From assembly GCA_039969355.1 (NCBI GenBank), contig JBDVOA010000043.1, positions 1 to 64,000 on the forward strand: DNA of 64,000 bases, given 5' to 3'. Below the pieces are notes generated by a model. That model searched no databases. It saw nothing but the letters and a program-made list of their open reading frames with translations, and was not told where the DNA came from. Shown here in pieces: positions 34,694-44,400 of this stretch. This DNA is from JL08 sp039969355 (GTDB lineage: Bacteria > Pseudomonadota > Alphaproteobacteria > Rhodobacterales > Rhodobacteraceae). The number at the start of each line of letters is the position of its first letter. Position 1 is the first letter of the stretch. Position numbers and translations under genes: made by a program.

Positions 34694-35629
34694 CTAGCTA
34701 CTAGTTGAGGAGTGAGCAGTTTCCAGGCAGTCTAGAAAAGACTGCAAACGCCGGCCGGTAGACGAGCTTTTTCGTACGATGGCCGACATAGTCGAAGTGT
34801 AAGTCACTGAGCCATTGCGAATTTCGCGCATCAACTTTGAATCGACGAATGGTTTTGCGGTGTGTGTTGGTAGGAATCCAAGATAGCGACCGGACAATAT
34901 GAGGAGAGTTAAGGCCTCTTCGTTTTGCACAAAGGCTGATTTGCGCAATTTGAGATTCTGATGAATTGCCATGTTAGGAGAATTGAAACTCAACCCAGCG
35001 TAAGAGAACTCTCTGAGATCATCCAGATCGTGTTTCTTCTGCGTCGCCTCGAAAAGGGGATGTTCCTGTCCGCAATAAAGCCGCATGTCTTCGGTATACA
35101 ACTCATGATAGCTCAGCATTGGTGAACGTCGGTGCAACGGAACAATCCCTAGATTAAACTTCCCGTTGATGACACCTTCTTCTATGATGTTCGGCGGTTC
35201 CATTGAGATATCAAGCGTGACGCCGGGCGCGGAATCTCGAAACAGCTGAATCGCTTTGAAAACGCGCGCGGCCGGATTTGAAGACGAATGATCAAGGCAC
35301 GCAATCCGCAGCTTGCCGGTCAGGTCGCTATGGGCCTCATCCAGTTTTTCCTGAAATCTGTCTATCGCTTCAAACAGTCCGTTGATGGCGTCCAAAACAT
35401 GCTCTCCGTCAGACGTAAGCGAGAATCCGGACGGCCCGCGATGGCAGAGCTTACGCCCCAATCGCGTCTCGAGGTCCGAGATATGTTTGCTGATCGTGGA
35501 CCGCCCAATATTTAGCTCAAACTCAGCAACGCTGAACCCGCCACAGGCCGCCACGGTTTTGAAAATGTCGAGCAATCTGATATCTACATCGGTGACGCGA
35601 CTGAGAGCCAGTTTCTTTGCCAAAGACAA
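34694..35629 (-). CDS. LysR-family regulator, divergent from a TRAP operon
   Basis: A 311-aa LysR protein with an N-terminal HTH (about 15-75: FKTVAACGGFSVAEFELNIG, STISKHISDLETRLGR) and an effector-binding domain. The start is a TTG behind ACAGGAAACA. It is divergent from dctP with 145 bp between starts, so it is the likely regulator of the TRAP operon. Confidence 0.85.
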   Translation of the reverse strand: MSLAKKLALSRVTDVDIRLLDIFKTVAACGGFSVAEFELNIGRSTISKHISDLETRLGRKLCHRGPSGFSLTSDGEHVLDAINGLFEAIDRFQEKLDEAHSDLTGKLRIACLDHSSSNPAARVFKAIQLFRDSAPGVTLDISMEPPNIIEEGVINGKFNLGIVPLHRRSPMLSYHELYTEDMRLYCGQEHPLFEATQKKHDLDDLREFSYAGLSFNSPNMAIHQNLKLRKSAFVQNEEALTLLILSGRYLGFLPTHTAKPFVDSKLMREIRNGSVTYTSTMSAIVRKSSSTGRRLQSFLDCLETAHSSTSS

Positions 35630-35774
35630 TGTTTCCTGTTTAGCAAACTTTAGGTCACTAAGCTTGTATTAACTGTCCAGCGGCTGCAACCTATAAGCCG
35701 AGCATTGGTCAAATTTTGTCGGATGCGGGCCTTGTGCCGACAGTCGCCAAATGTCCACAAACGGAGGAACCTTC

Positions 35775-36791
35775 ATGAAAATCACCAAGATACTAACAAC
35801 CGCCGCTGCCGCTGCTTCGGTCGCCGCGCTGACGCTTGCTGCGCCAGCTTATGCAAAGAACTTCAAAATTGCTGTCGGGGACAGTGGTGGCAGCAGCCAG
35901 GAAGCAACCGGTCTTGGCTTTGTTAAAGCACTGGAAGAACTGTCGGGTGGCAATCACACTGCGACTTTATTCCTGAATGGCCAGCTAGGGTCTGAGCAAG
36001 ACACAGTCAACGATGCGGCCATCGGCACCTTGGATATGTCTCTACTCGCGATCAACAACATCACACCTTTCTCACCATCCGTTGGTGTTTTCACGCTGCC
36101 TTACGTGATTTTGAGCCTGGAAGATGCAGAAACGCTGACGCAAGGCCCAATCGGTCAGGAACTTACCGAGAATACCATCAATGACGCCGGCGTGCGCATC
36201 ATTGCATGGACATACACAGGTTTCCGGGTTCTGACGAACTCGAAAAAGCCAGTTAAATCTGTTGCTGACCTTCAAGGGCTGGTTATTCGTGTTCCCAAAA
36301 ACGAAATCATGATCGACACCTACAAATCATGGGGCATCAGCCCGACGCCAATGGCGTGGTCAGAAACCTTTGCTGGTCTTCAAACCAAAGTTGTTGATGG
36401 TCAGGACAATCCCTACACCACAATCAACGCGATGAAGTTCTACGAAGTACAGAAGTATGTGACCAACATTCGTTACATCTTCTCGATCGAACCTCTGGTT
36501 ATCTCTGAGCAGGTTTTCCAGGAACTTTCGGCCGAAGATCAAGGAATTGTTCTTGAGGCGGGTAAAGCGGCGACGGCAGCTTCAGCTCAGTTTCTGCGCG
36601 ACAAAGAAGCTGAAATCAAACAGATCCTCCTAGATGAAGGCATGGAAATCTCGGACCCAGAAAACAATGAGCAAGAATTCATTGATCTGGCGACAGCAGC
36701 TGTTTGGCCGAAGTTCTACGAAAGCATCGGTGGCGTAGAGAAGCTGAACGAAGTGTTGGCGGCCATCGGTCGTGACCCAGTTTCTCAGTAA
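35775..36791 (+). CDS. dctP: TRAP transporter substrate-binding protein, DctP family
   Basis: A 338-aa periplasmic protein with a signal peptide (MKITKILTTAAAAASVAALT, cleavage after AYA). The family core includes the substrate carboxylate-binding Arg in LQGLVIRVPKNEI and the conserved WSETFAGLQTKVVDGQDNPY. The Arg implies a carboxylate-bearing ligand; identity is unknown. ACGGAGGAACC precedes the ATG. A rho-independent terminator lies between it and the permease genes, favouring excess binding protein. Confidence 0.9.
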   Translation: MKITKILTTAAAAASVAALTLAAPAYAKNFKIAVGDSGGSSQEATGLGFVKALEELSGGNHTATLFLNGQLGSEQDTVNDAAIGTLDMSLLAINNITPFSPSVGVFTLPYVILSLEDAETLTQGPIGQELTENTINDAGVRIIAWTYTGFRVLTNSKKPVKSVADLQGLVIRVPKNEIMIDTYKSWGISPTPMAWSETFAGLQTKVVDGQDNPYTTINAMKFYEVQKYVTNIRYIFSIEPLVISEQVFQELSAEDQGIVLEAGKAATAASAQFLRDKEAEIKQILLDEGMEISDPENNEQEFIDLATAAVWPKFYESIGGVEKLNEVLAAIGRDPVSQ

Positions 36792-36810
36792 CTAAAAAAA
36801 AGAAATAACG

Positions 36811-36833
36811 AAAAGCGCCTTCGGGCGCTTTTT
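36811..36833 (+). terminator. Attenuating terminator between dctP and dctQ
   Basis: AAAGCGCC-TTCG-GGCGCTTT with a following T, a compact tetraloop hairpin 19 bp after the dctP stop. It probably lets only part of transcription continue into dctQM. Confidence 0.8.
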
Positions 36834-36853
36834 ACAACGACAGTGAGGGGCCA

Positions 36854-37402
36854 ATGACAAAATTCTGGGGAATACTCGATAACATCGAAAGCTACATATG
36901 CCGCACCCTGCTTGCGATATTTGTATGTCTGCTCATGTTGCAGGTTGTCGTACGAACCTTGTTCGACTTCTCTTTTTCTTGGGTAGAAGAACTTTCGATT
37001 TATATGTTCGTGTGGTTTGTGTTTTTCGGCGCCAGCTATGCCGCCAAAATGGGTGCTCATAACCGCGTTACCTTTCAGTTTAAATTTCTGCCACCGGGTG
37101 CCATCAAGTACATTGAGGCCTTTGCAGATATTTTCTGGGTCTTCTTCAACGTCTACTTTGTGTATCTGGCGATCGACTTCATCTTCAACAAGATGAACAA
37201 GTTCCAGTCCTCTCAGACTTTGGGTTTCCACCTTAGTTGGGTCTATATCGTTCTACCCATTGCCTTCTCACTGATGACTTTCCGAGTCCTGCAAGTGAAC
37301 TACAAGAAAATCATTTTGGGCGAAGATTTACGCGATCCGGACAAAATCGATCTTGAAGAAGTTCGCGCCGAGATTGTCGATACTGAGCAGGAGAAAAAAT
37401 AA
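36854..37402 (+). CDS. dctQ: TRAP transporter small permease
   Basis: A 182-aa membrane protein with four predicted helices and the DctQ signature FSFSWVEELSIYMFVWFVFF followed by GASYAAKMGAHNRV. GTGAGGGGCCA precedes the ATG. Its stop overlaps the dctM start by one base (TAATG). Confidence 0.9.
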   Translation: MTKFWGILDNIESYICRTLLAIFVCLLMLQVVVRTLFDFSFSWVEELSIYMFVWFVFFGASYAAKMGAHNRVTFQFKFLPPGAIKYIEAFADIFWVFFNVYFVYLAIDFIFNKMNKFQSSQTLGFHLSWVYIVLPIAFSLMTFRVLQVNYKKIILGEDLRDPDKIDLEEVRAEIVDTEQEKK

Positions 37403-38742
37403 TGGAATCCCAAATCGTACTAATTCTCTTCGGGGGATTTCTGCTACTGCTTTTCATCGGGGCACCGATCACGGTTGCCTTGGGTGTTTCGACCCTGATC
37501 TCGTTTATCTATCTTGACGAGAACCCGATCAAATTCGTTCAGATTGCCTTTACTTCAGTAGGGTCTTTCCCGCTCATGGCGCTGCCCGCGTTTATCCTTG
37601 CAGGTGCGCTGATGGAAGCTGCGGGGTTGTCGCGAAGGCTTATCAACGTGGCGGAAAGCTTCGCGGGGCCGTTTACAGGTGGCATGTCGGCGGCAACAGT
37701 TTTTGCCTGCCTCTTCTTTGGCGCGATCTCGGGCTCTGGTCCCGCGACAACTGCCGCGGTTGGGATGTTGATGATCCCGGCCATGATCGAACGGGGTTAC
37801 GGACGCAGTTTTTCTTCGGCCATCACGGCGTCATCCGGCGGTCTGGGTATTGTTATTCCACCTTCGATCCCACTGATCATTTTTGGCATCGCAGCACTTG
37901 GCATGCCGCCGCCCCCCGCAGCGGTAGAAGAATTCGGACAGTTCCAGACGGTTTCGATACCCAAACTGTTCATTGCCGGATTCATGCCTGCGTTCCTGAT
38001 TGCCGGTAGTCTGCTGATCATGAACTACATCCTTGCCAAAAAACACGGCTACAAGGGATCATCCGAAGGCTGGTCCGCGCGTGAGATCTGGTGCGAAATG
38101 TACCGCGGCTTCTGGGCGTTGATGGCGCCGGTCGTGATCCTTGGCGGTATCTACTCGGGTTTCTTTACTCCGACCGAAGCGGCGATTGTCGCAATCTTCT
38201 ATACGCTGATTGTGGGTGCGTTCATTTACCGAGAACTCACTTGGGAAAAGCTTTTTGGCGCTCTTGAGACTACAACCTGGCTTACGGGTCGGGTTCTGCT
38301 GATCATGTTCACCGCAACGGTGTTTGGCCGCCTTCTGGTGGAAAACCAGATTCCGGCTGTGATAGCGAACGGGATGCTATCGATTACAGACAACATTTAT
38401 ATTATCTGGACGCTGGTGATCTTCTTCCTGCTGTTCGTGGGCATGTTTATGGAAACGCTTGCAACGATCCTAATCCTGGTACCGGTGATGTTGCCTGTGG
38501 CCTATTCGGTTGGCATTGATCCGATCCACTTTGGTGTGGTGATGGTGTGTTGCCTCGGTATCGGTTTCCAAACGCCACCACTCGGTGAGAACCTGTTTAT
38601 CGCGTCGGGCATATCGAATATCTCGATAGAGAAGATTTCGGTGGCAGCCTTGCCATTTGCCTTTATCAATACCGTGGCAATCTTCATCATCGCTTTCGTT
38701 CCAGATATATCTCTCTGGTTACCAAGGTTCTTTGGATATTGA
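37402..38742 (+). CDS. dctM: TRAP transporter large permease
   Basis: A 446-aa membrane protein of the DctM family with about 12 helices. Family segments include MALPAFILAGALMEAAGLSR, FGAISGSGPATTAAVGMLMI and GGLGIVIPPSIPLIIFG. It provides the Na+-driven translocation pathway. It is translationally coupled to dctQ and followed by a universal stress protein gene. Confidence 0.92.
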   Translation: MESQIVLILFGGFLLLLFIGAPITVALGVSTLISFIYLDENPIKFVQIAFTSVGSFPLMALPAFILAGALMEAAGLSRRLINVAESFAGPFTGGMSAATVFACLFFGAISGSGPATTAAVGMLMIPAMIERGYGRSFSSAITASSGGLGIVIPPSIPLIIFGIAALGMPPPPAAVEEFGQFQTVSIPKLFIAGFMPAFLIAGSLLIMNYILAKKHGYKGSSEGWSAREIWCEMYRGFWALMAPVVILGGIYSGFFTPTEAAIVAIFYTLIVGAFIYRELTWEKLFGALETTTWLTGRVLLIMFTATVFGRLLVENQIPAVIANGMLSITDNIYIIWTLVIFFLLFVGMFMETLATILILVPVMLPVAYSVGIDPIHFGVVMVCCLGIGFQTPPLGENLFIASGISNISIEKISVAALPFAFINTVAIFIIAFVPDISLWLPRFFGY

Positions 38743-38771
38743 TCGGCGAACGATAGAAAAGGAGCTAAGTC

Positions 38772-39263
38772 ATGCTACCAAAAATCAAAAATATCCTGTT
38801 CGCATCCGATCTGTCCAAGAATGCAGACAATGCGCTGCGCCAAGCACTAAGCATGGCGCAGGCTTATGGGGCAAAAGTACAGGTGCTGCATGTGACCGAA
38901 CCGTTGTCGCAAGACGCTATAGTCACAATGCGCATGTTCCTTCAGGACGACGCATCTCGCAAAGCAGCAATTAAAGACCGTCACGATTCGATCAAAAAAA
39001 TGCTCAAGGTCAATCAACAAGAATTTGTTGGTTCGCTCACACCGGAAGAAAAAGACGCCTATGCGGCTGTAAGTTCGGTTGAGCTTGATGAAGGCAACCC
39101 TGCTGAAACGATATTGAAGCGCGCAAAGGAGCTTGACTGCCAATTGATCGTTATGGGTACGCATGAACACAGCACCGGGGGGCATACCTTCATAGGGACA
39201 GTTGTGAAAAGAGTACTGAGGCGCTCGACGATACCAACTCTTGTCGTTCCCCACGCTGCGTGA
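38772..39263 (+). CDS. Universal stress protein (UspA family) of the TRAP operon
   Basis: A 163-aa UspA-fold protein (KNILFASDLSKNADNALRQA, CQLIVMGTHEHSTGG, IPTLVVPHAA). AAAAGGAGCTAAG precedes it. In several TRAP operons, such as Halomonas teaABCD, a nucleotide-binding Usp protein encoded last modulates transport. The same position here suggests that role. The gene ends at a strong terminator. Confidence 0.88.
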   Translation: MLPKIKNILFASDLSKNADNALRQALSMAQAYGAKVQVLHVTEPLSQDAIVTMRMFLQDDASRKAAIKDRHDSIKKMLKVNQQEFVGSLTPEEKDAYAAVSSVELDEGNPAETILKRAKELDCQLIVMGTHEHSTGGHTFIGTVVKRVLRRSTIPTLVVPHAA

Positions 39264-39291
39264 TCTCAGTCATTTAGATCCATTTTAACTT

Positions 39292-39319
39292 ATGGCGGCC
39301 AGTTTTGGCCGCCATTTTC
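39292..39319 (+). terminator. Rho-independent terminator of the TRAP operon
   Basis: ATGGCGGCC and GGCCGCCAT pair perfectly around AGTTTT, followed by TTTTC. It lies 29 bp after the usp stop codon. Confidence 0.85.
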
Positions 39320-39449
39320 TTGTCCAAGCCGGGATCGCACACATCCCGCAATTACCTTAGAAAGTAACAGGTCGAATAGTGCTGCTTTGGAATGCCCAAA
39401 CGCGCCGCTTGCCCAATTGGACCACTCCTGTTTGCCGTTAAGCTTACCG

Positions 39450-40694
39450 TCAGGATGAGGACTGTCGCCAACTGTCAGTCTTGAATGCGTTGATTAGGAG
39501 TGGCAATCCAACAAAAACGATCAACCCACCGGCGACAAGTGCCACATACGTTGCTGGACTGCCAACCTTCAATTGAGTTGGGGGAAAGAATCCGACGACA
39601 AACGCAAAAAACACGGCCAGAAAACCGACACCGGCCACTGAAAGCATGCCCGGCATGCCACCTGGTATTTTGTAAGTCCGGGGCAGGTCAGGTTGCGTTA
39701 TGCGCAATCTGATCGCGGCGCCGTACATCAGCATATACATGACCAGATATAGAGCGATCGTCATCGCCGAAAGGACGAAGAACGCCACGCTGACGTCCTT
39801 GAACACCAGGTAAATCATCGCCTGTGCGCTGACGATGACGCCTTGGACGATCAGGATTGCAACTTGCACGCCGTGTTTGTTGGTCTTGGCCAATAGCGGT
39901 GGAATTTCACCTTCTTGAGCGGTCTGCAACAGGCCACGGCTTGGCCCACCAATCCATGCCATTACGCCGCCAATGGCCCCAAAGGCCACCAGAAGTCCTA
40001 TGATCGGGGTCATGAATTGCAGGCCGAATTTTGATAGGAGATTCTGAAACGCCTGCATTAAACCCGCGTTCAGGCTGATGTCTTTGGCCGGCACCACCGC
40101 CGCCACCGCCAAGGACCCGAGTGTAAACAGAACAAATATGATGGTCGCCGCGAGGAACATGGATTTTGGGTAGTCTCGACAGGGATTTTTCATATCGTTG
40201 GCGTGTACGGCTTGGGCTTCCACACCTGCAAACAACAAGAGTATCCCGGCAAGAAAGGCAATGCTGCTCAGCCCGGTAATGTGCGGAAAAAGACGAGCAT
40301 GTGCGAGCTCATCAGCGATGCTGCTACTGCTGGGGTCGGCTAGCCCTTAGAAATTCGACAGGGTTTCCGAGAACGACCCACAGGAAGCCCAATCCGATAA
40401 TTAAGATACCTGGCAGAACTGTTCCCAAAAGCACAAACCATTTGGTCATCTTAGCCGCAAAGCCAGCCCCTTGCAGAGACATGAATGTTGCGCCCCAATA
40501 AATTATTAGGATGGCAGCAGTGTTAAACCAGCCGAACTCGGCCAGGTCAGGCTTTAGGAAAAGATAGGCCAACGCACCGGCTGCAAATGCAAGGACGGTT
40601 GGGTACCACACAACATTCTGAACCATTGCAACCAGATCGCGACGAAACCCCAACGCGAACCAAAAGCGGCGGATACCCACGAATAAACACCGCG
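39450..40694 (-). pseudogene. Amino-acid permease (glutamate/GABA antiporter-like, APC family), frameshifted
   Basis: Three frames together spell one APC permease. GVYSWVSAAFGSRWG is in one (about 40690-40620). NVVWYPTVLAFAAGALAYLF through GNPVEFL is in a second. After a shift near 40340, a third resumes as LAHARLFPHITGLSSIAFLA and runs to the stop at 39450. The N-terminal ~60-90 residues are missing. At least two frameshifts plus the truncation make this a non-functional relic; intact relatives exchange glutamate and GABA. Confidence 0.8.
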
Positions 40695-40850
40695 AATGAT
40701 GCACATAGTCACAACTATTATTCCAAGGTGCGCTTTAAGGTAATGATATTCGGCCTTTCCTGCAAAAGCCAACAGACTCATCCGCGCGCTCCGAAATTCA
40801 TAACAAACTCCAAAGACGATGGTGTTTATTACGATTGTTTCGCAAGGATT

Positions 40851-42641
40851 TCATTCAATCTCGATGATAAAGGATCGGCCTGTGCGACCAAGGTTGATAT
40901 CGTTCCATTGATTTCCCGAGAAAACATCGGAGTCCTTGGTCCCAAACCACTGATAGAAAACAACGTATTCGCTGTCATAGTTCACTCCGTTGTTAGGCTG
41001 CCCACCCGCCCAGTTCGTGAAGGAAACCGGTTCGCCGTTCACCCAGGCCCATCCGCCATCTGGTTCCCTGCCTTCCTTTTTTTCATAGAAACCGAATGTA
41101 GGACCATATACCTGTCGCCCATGTCCGGCCTCATTCATGGTCCAGAACCGGTCGTCGCGGCTGACCAGTTGATAGGCGAAATCATTCTCTTCCTGCGTAG
41201 CGAAAACGGCAAGATATCCTCCAGCCTGTTCGGCCAGTGCCTGTGCCTTTGGCCAGTGCATTTGCCAACCCAGAACACCGACATAAAGATGATCGTTATA
41301 CCAGCCATAAAGGATTTCCCATTCCTTGAGGATCTCTGCAGCGCGGATCAGTCGAGAGTCTGTTTCGATTTGTGCAAGGGCCTTGGGGCTCCATTTTCGT
41401 GCATCCAGTGAGGAAAAGATTGGTACGGTGGTGACTTCCATTCCCGAAAGCTCGATCCCCATCGCACGCGCGGTAAAGGGGGTCATGACCCCCGTTGAGG
41501 GCAACTGATTGGCCAGTTGAAAGTCTGCGATCGCTTTGCGCGATTTGGTCCCCATGACGCCGTCGGCGATGCCAGCATCATAGCCAAGCGTACCGAGCTT
41601 TGTCTGGATCAGACGCACGTCCCTGACGGTGAGGCCCAGCGTGGATTCTTGCTCATTTGCATCGTTACGCGTGGCCGAAAGATTCGCGACAACAATGTTT
41701 TCCTGGCGCGCAAGGGCATCGCGCTGCTGGAGCGCGAGATCGGCGAACTGACTTTCCGGAAAACGCTGCAAAAAGAATGACCAGGCGCGCAGGGAATTCA
41801 TCTCGCTAGCTGCGTGATAGAGCGCCTTCTCCTGTTGAAAAGCGAGACTTTCGCCTGCTTCTCCGCCCCCGAGTCTCAGGTAGATTTCGGTCGCAAGGTC
41901 ATTATTGATGATCGGGGTCTGCTTGTCTTCGGTCTCAAGCTTCACATCACCGATGACCCGTTTCATTACGCTCAGAATTTCGGCGTTTGGCGTACCCAGA
42001 TGGCGCGCAAGCGATGCCGCGAAAGGTGAATTTGATCCGTCACCGTCATATGCAACTTGACTGGGGGACGCTGAAAACACGACCATCGCGCCTTTGGCGG
42101 GCGAGGTCAGCGGCACCAATCCGCGGGTTTGAAGGGCGCGGGACTCTGAATAGTTGTTTTCATAGAACGCTGTGGCAAGGGGATTGTCCCGGCAAGCATC
42201 AATAAATACCAGCGACGCACGTGATTTTTCCTGTACGGCTTTGATCATCGCGTCGATTGGAATGGTTTCAGAGGGAATGTCGAACTCTGTCGCGAGCTTT
42301 GCCTCCGTACCAAGGAAGTAGTTACGGTTCTCGTACTGCATGCCGTGTCCGGCGAGATAGACAAACGTGACATCCGCCTCGGAATTTGCGTTCAGAAACT
42401 TTGATAGCCGCTGGCCGATCTCTGCGCGGGTAAGGTCGCGATGCAGATCGACGCTAAAATCGAGATTCTCCAACACCTGTCCGATCAGCGTTATATCGGC
42501 TACGGGATTTTTTAGATCGCTCGCATGGGCGTAAGTACCGTTGCCCACAAGAAATGCGGCACGGGTTTCGGCCAGGAGCGCGGTTGCGCTCGAAAAGACG
42601 GCCAAAAGTGCAAAACAAATGCGAGTGCTCATTCGAAACAT
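40851..42641 (-). CDS. Secreted caspase-like protease / peptidoglycan-binding / C-type lectin fusion
   Basis: A 596-aa exported protein. A signal peptide (1-24) precedes a caspase-like (C14) domain (25-257) with the catalytic pair His99 (VYLAGHGMQ) and Cys150 (VFIDACRDNP). A helical linker (266-312) leads to a PG_binding_1 domain (338-392, VRLIQTKLGTLGYDAGIADG). The end (450-596) is a C-type-lectin-like domain with GGWAWVNGEP, the sugar-site tripeptide QPN (548-550) and WND (579-581), but without the usual disulfide Cys. ATG 42641 follows CGGAGAATTTATT. It is probably cotranscribed with the Slam-like gene 115 bp upstream. Confidence 0.85.
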   Translation of the reverse strand: MFRMSTRICFALLAVFSSATALLAETRAAFLVGNGTYAHASDLKNPVADITLIGQVLENLDFSVDLHRDLTRAEIGQRLSKFLNANSEADVTFVYLAGHGMQYENRNYFLGTEAKLATEFDIPSETIPIDAMIKAVQEKSRASLVFIDACRDNPLATAFYENNYSESRALQTRGLVPLTSPAKGAMVVFSASPSQVAYDGDGSNSPFAASLARHLGTPNAEILSVMKRVIGDVKLETEDKQTPIINNDLATEIYLRLGGGEAGESLAFQQEKALYHAASEMNSLRAWSFFLQRFPESQFADLALQQRDALARQENIVVANLSATRNDANEQESTLGLTVRDVRLIQTKLGTLGYDAGIADGVMGTKSRKAIADFQLANQLPSTGVMTPFTARAMGIELSGMEVTTVPIFSSLDARKWSPKALAQIETDSRLIRAAEILKEWEILYGWYNDHLYVGVLGWQMHWPKAQALAEQAGGYLAVFATQEENDFAYQLVSRDDRFWTMNEAGHGRQVYGPTFGFYEKKEGREPDGGWAWVNGEPVSFTNWAGGQPNNGVNYDSEYVVFYQWFGTKDSDVFSGNQWNDINLGRTGRSFIIEIE

Positions 42642-42756
42642 AATAAATTCTCCGAGACTTAAATTATGGGGAGTTTTAGCACGACTGGCCAGTCTTGGAA
42701 CGCGGCAATTCATGTACGGACTGCGGTGACGCAATTTGGTGAATTATGTCCACCGC

Positions 42757-44118
42757 TCAGAAATTGGAGCGAAGTCCTAACCGTGCCGTGATCTCTTCGG
42801 TTGAAAACCGTGTGACGTTGGACTTTGTCTTTGTCGCGAAAATCGACCAGCTAGGCGAAAACCCAAAATAAGATATCTGCTCAAAGACGGCCGTCGCCCC
42901 AAGAGATACATACCGGTCTCGGCGACCATCCAACGAAAGCGAAAATTCATCATAGTTTTTCATCCCGATACCGAACGAGACGCTTAAACGACTACCAAGC
43001 ACCGGCTTGGCCAGTTCATAGCTCAGAGCCGCGCCTTGCTCGGTAAAGGTGTTGGTTTCAAACGCCGCCTTATTGTAACGGGACAAGAGCGATAGTCGCA
43101 GAATGTCCTGGTTTGGAAGGCCTTGGGCGTAGTTCCCCCGCAATTCATAGACTGTCGTGTCAGGATAGATATTGATGAGGCTGGTCTGATCCTCCACCGA
43201 AGCCAGCACCGTGGCCGTAGCGATCTGCCCGACAGGAAAATTCTGGGAGAGGGTCAGCTTGTTGTATCGCCAATAGGGTTCGCGCCCGTATCGGACCTGC
43301 CCGGTTCGCAGCGAAATGCCGGAGGGCCCTAACCCATCAAAGAGCAATTGGCGGTGGGATAGCGAAGCTTCAACCTGATCCTGTCCGAAATCGCTGCCTG
43401 AGAGGTTTGGAACAGTAGCTTGAGAGGCCGACGAGAGCGTATAGGTGCGCCCATACAAGTATAATCCGGCCTGCGTAATGTGATTTGGGCTTTGAGAAAG
43501 CCAGTATGACAATTCCAATTCACCGGAATATTCGATACCCGACAGTGCGAGGCTGCTAGGGTTAAAAACGAATTCAAAATCCCCGAGTGAGAACGTTCTG
43601 TCCGTCGCGCCACCGTTAATGTTGTTTGAAGGAGCGATTGAAAAACCGAGGCGCACAGACAGCGGATTGCGTTGGCGGATGGCCCGGAATTCTCTCTCAA
43701 CAATTGCTTCCTCCTCCGGTGTTTTGGCGTGGTTTACGCCCTTGCGCAGCCACCATTCAGCCCGAGTGTGGTGTCCGGCGTTAAACCGTACCGACGCCGC
43801 GATCCGAGCTGCCTGGAGCTTCTCACCGCTGGTTGTGCCTGCCTCATAAGCCCGGCGAGCAGCAGATGCAGCCGCTTCGGTTTGATCCAATTGCAAATGG
43901 GCGAGCGACAATAGAACGAGGGTTTGAAAATCGTTGGGGCTTTCAACCAAAATGCCTTCGGCAAGGGCAATACCAAGCGCGGCATCGCCGTTCGATAGTG
44001 CTTGACCAGCGCGCGTGCGAAGTTGCTCCAGTGTCAGCGCGTTGGGTTGGGCAGCAAGCGCGGCAGCGCCCGCGAGAAACCAGATGGCCGAGAAGAAAAC
44101 CCGCGCCAAAGTTGTCAT
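42757..44118 (-). CDS. Slam-like outer-membrane protein (TPR + DUF560 barrel)
   Basis: A 453-aa protein: signal peptide, a TPR region (about 25-145, with ALSNGDAALGIALAEGILVE repeats) and a C-terminal beta-barrel. The barrel opens with LGFSIAPSNNINGGATDRTF, as in surface lipoprotein assembly modifiers, shows alternating aromatic strands and ends in Phe (LGLRSNF). Slam proteins move specific lipoproteins to the cell surface in Neisseria. No classical Slam substrate is seen here; candidates are the divergent CAP lipoprotein and the downstream caspase-lectin protein. GTG 44136 is an alternative start. Confidence 0.75.
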   Translation of the reverse strand: MTTLARVFFSAIWFLAGAAALAAQPNALTLEQLRTRAGQALSNGDAALGIALAEGILVESPNDFQTLVLLSLAHLQLDQTEAAASAARRAYEAGTTSGEKLQAARIAASVRFNAGHHTRAEWWLRKGVNHAKTPEEEAIVEREFRAIRQRNPLSVRLGFSIAPSNNINGGATDRTFSLGDFEFVFNPSSLALSGIEYSGELELSYWLSQSPNHITQAGLYLYGRTYTLSSASQATVPNLSGSDFGQDQVEASLSHRQLLFDGLGPSGISLRTGQVRYGREPYWRYNKLTLSQNFPVGQIATATVLASVEDQTSLINIYPDTTVYELRGNYAQGLPNQDILRLSLLSRYNKAAFETNTFTEQGAALSYELAKPVLGSRLSVSFGIGMKNYDEFSLSLDGRRDRYVSLGATAVFEQISYFGFSPSWSIFATKTKSNVTRFSTEEITARLGLRSNF

Positions 44119-44400
44119 GACAAACCCAAAAGACACAAGTCTTCGTCCATTGATCTGGTCAAGTACAACAATACCGGTTCACTCCTGCTACTTGTTGGAT
44201 TGGCGGAACCTCATCTAAGGCTAGTTTCTTGGCAACGCGCTGGGCGCAGCACCGGAACTTTTGCGCGGCGCATTGCCGGGGCTGGCACGCCGATCAGCAC
44301 CTTATCGCTCTTCAAGCCAGTGAAACAAATCAATCATTTACGCAGACGCGCGTCTGGATTTTGTTCTGCTTGGCGGCAAAGAAAAACAAGAGGCACCCAG

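Noticed and set aside
35775..39263. Assigning the TRAP-usp operon to ectoine (teaABCD/uehABC type)
   Set aside because: Only the gene order agrees; I could not match the known ectoine-binding residues, and no ectoine hydrolase was recognised nearby.
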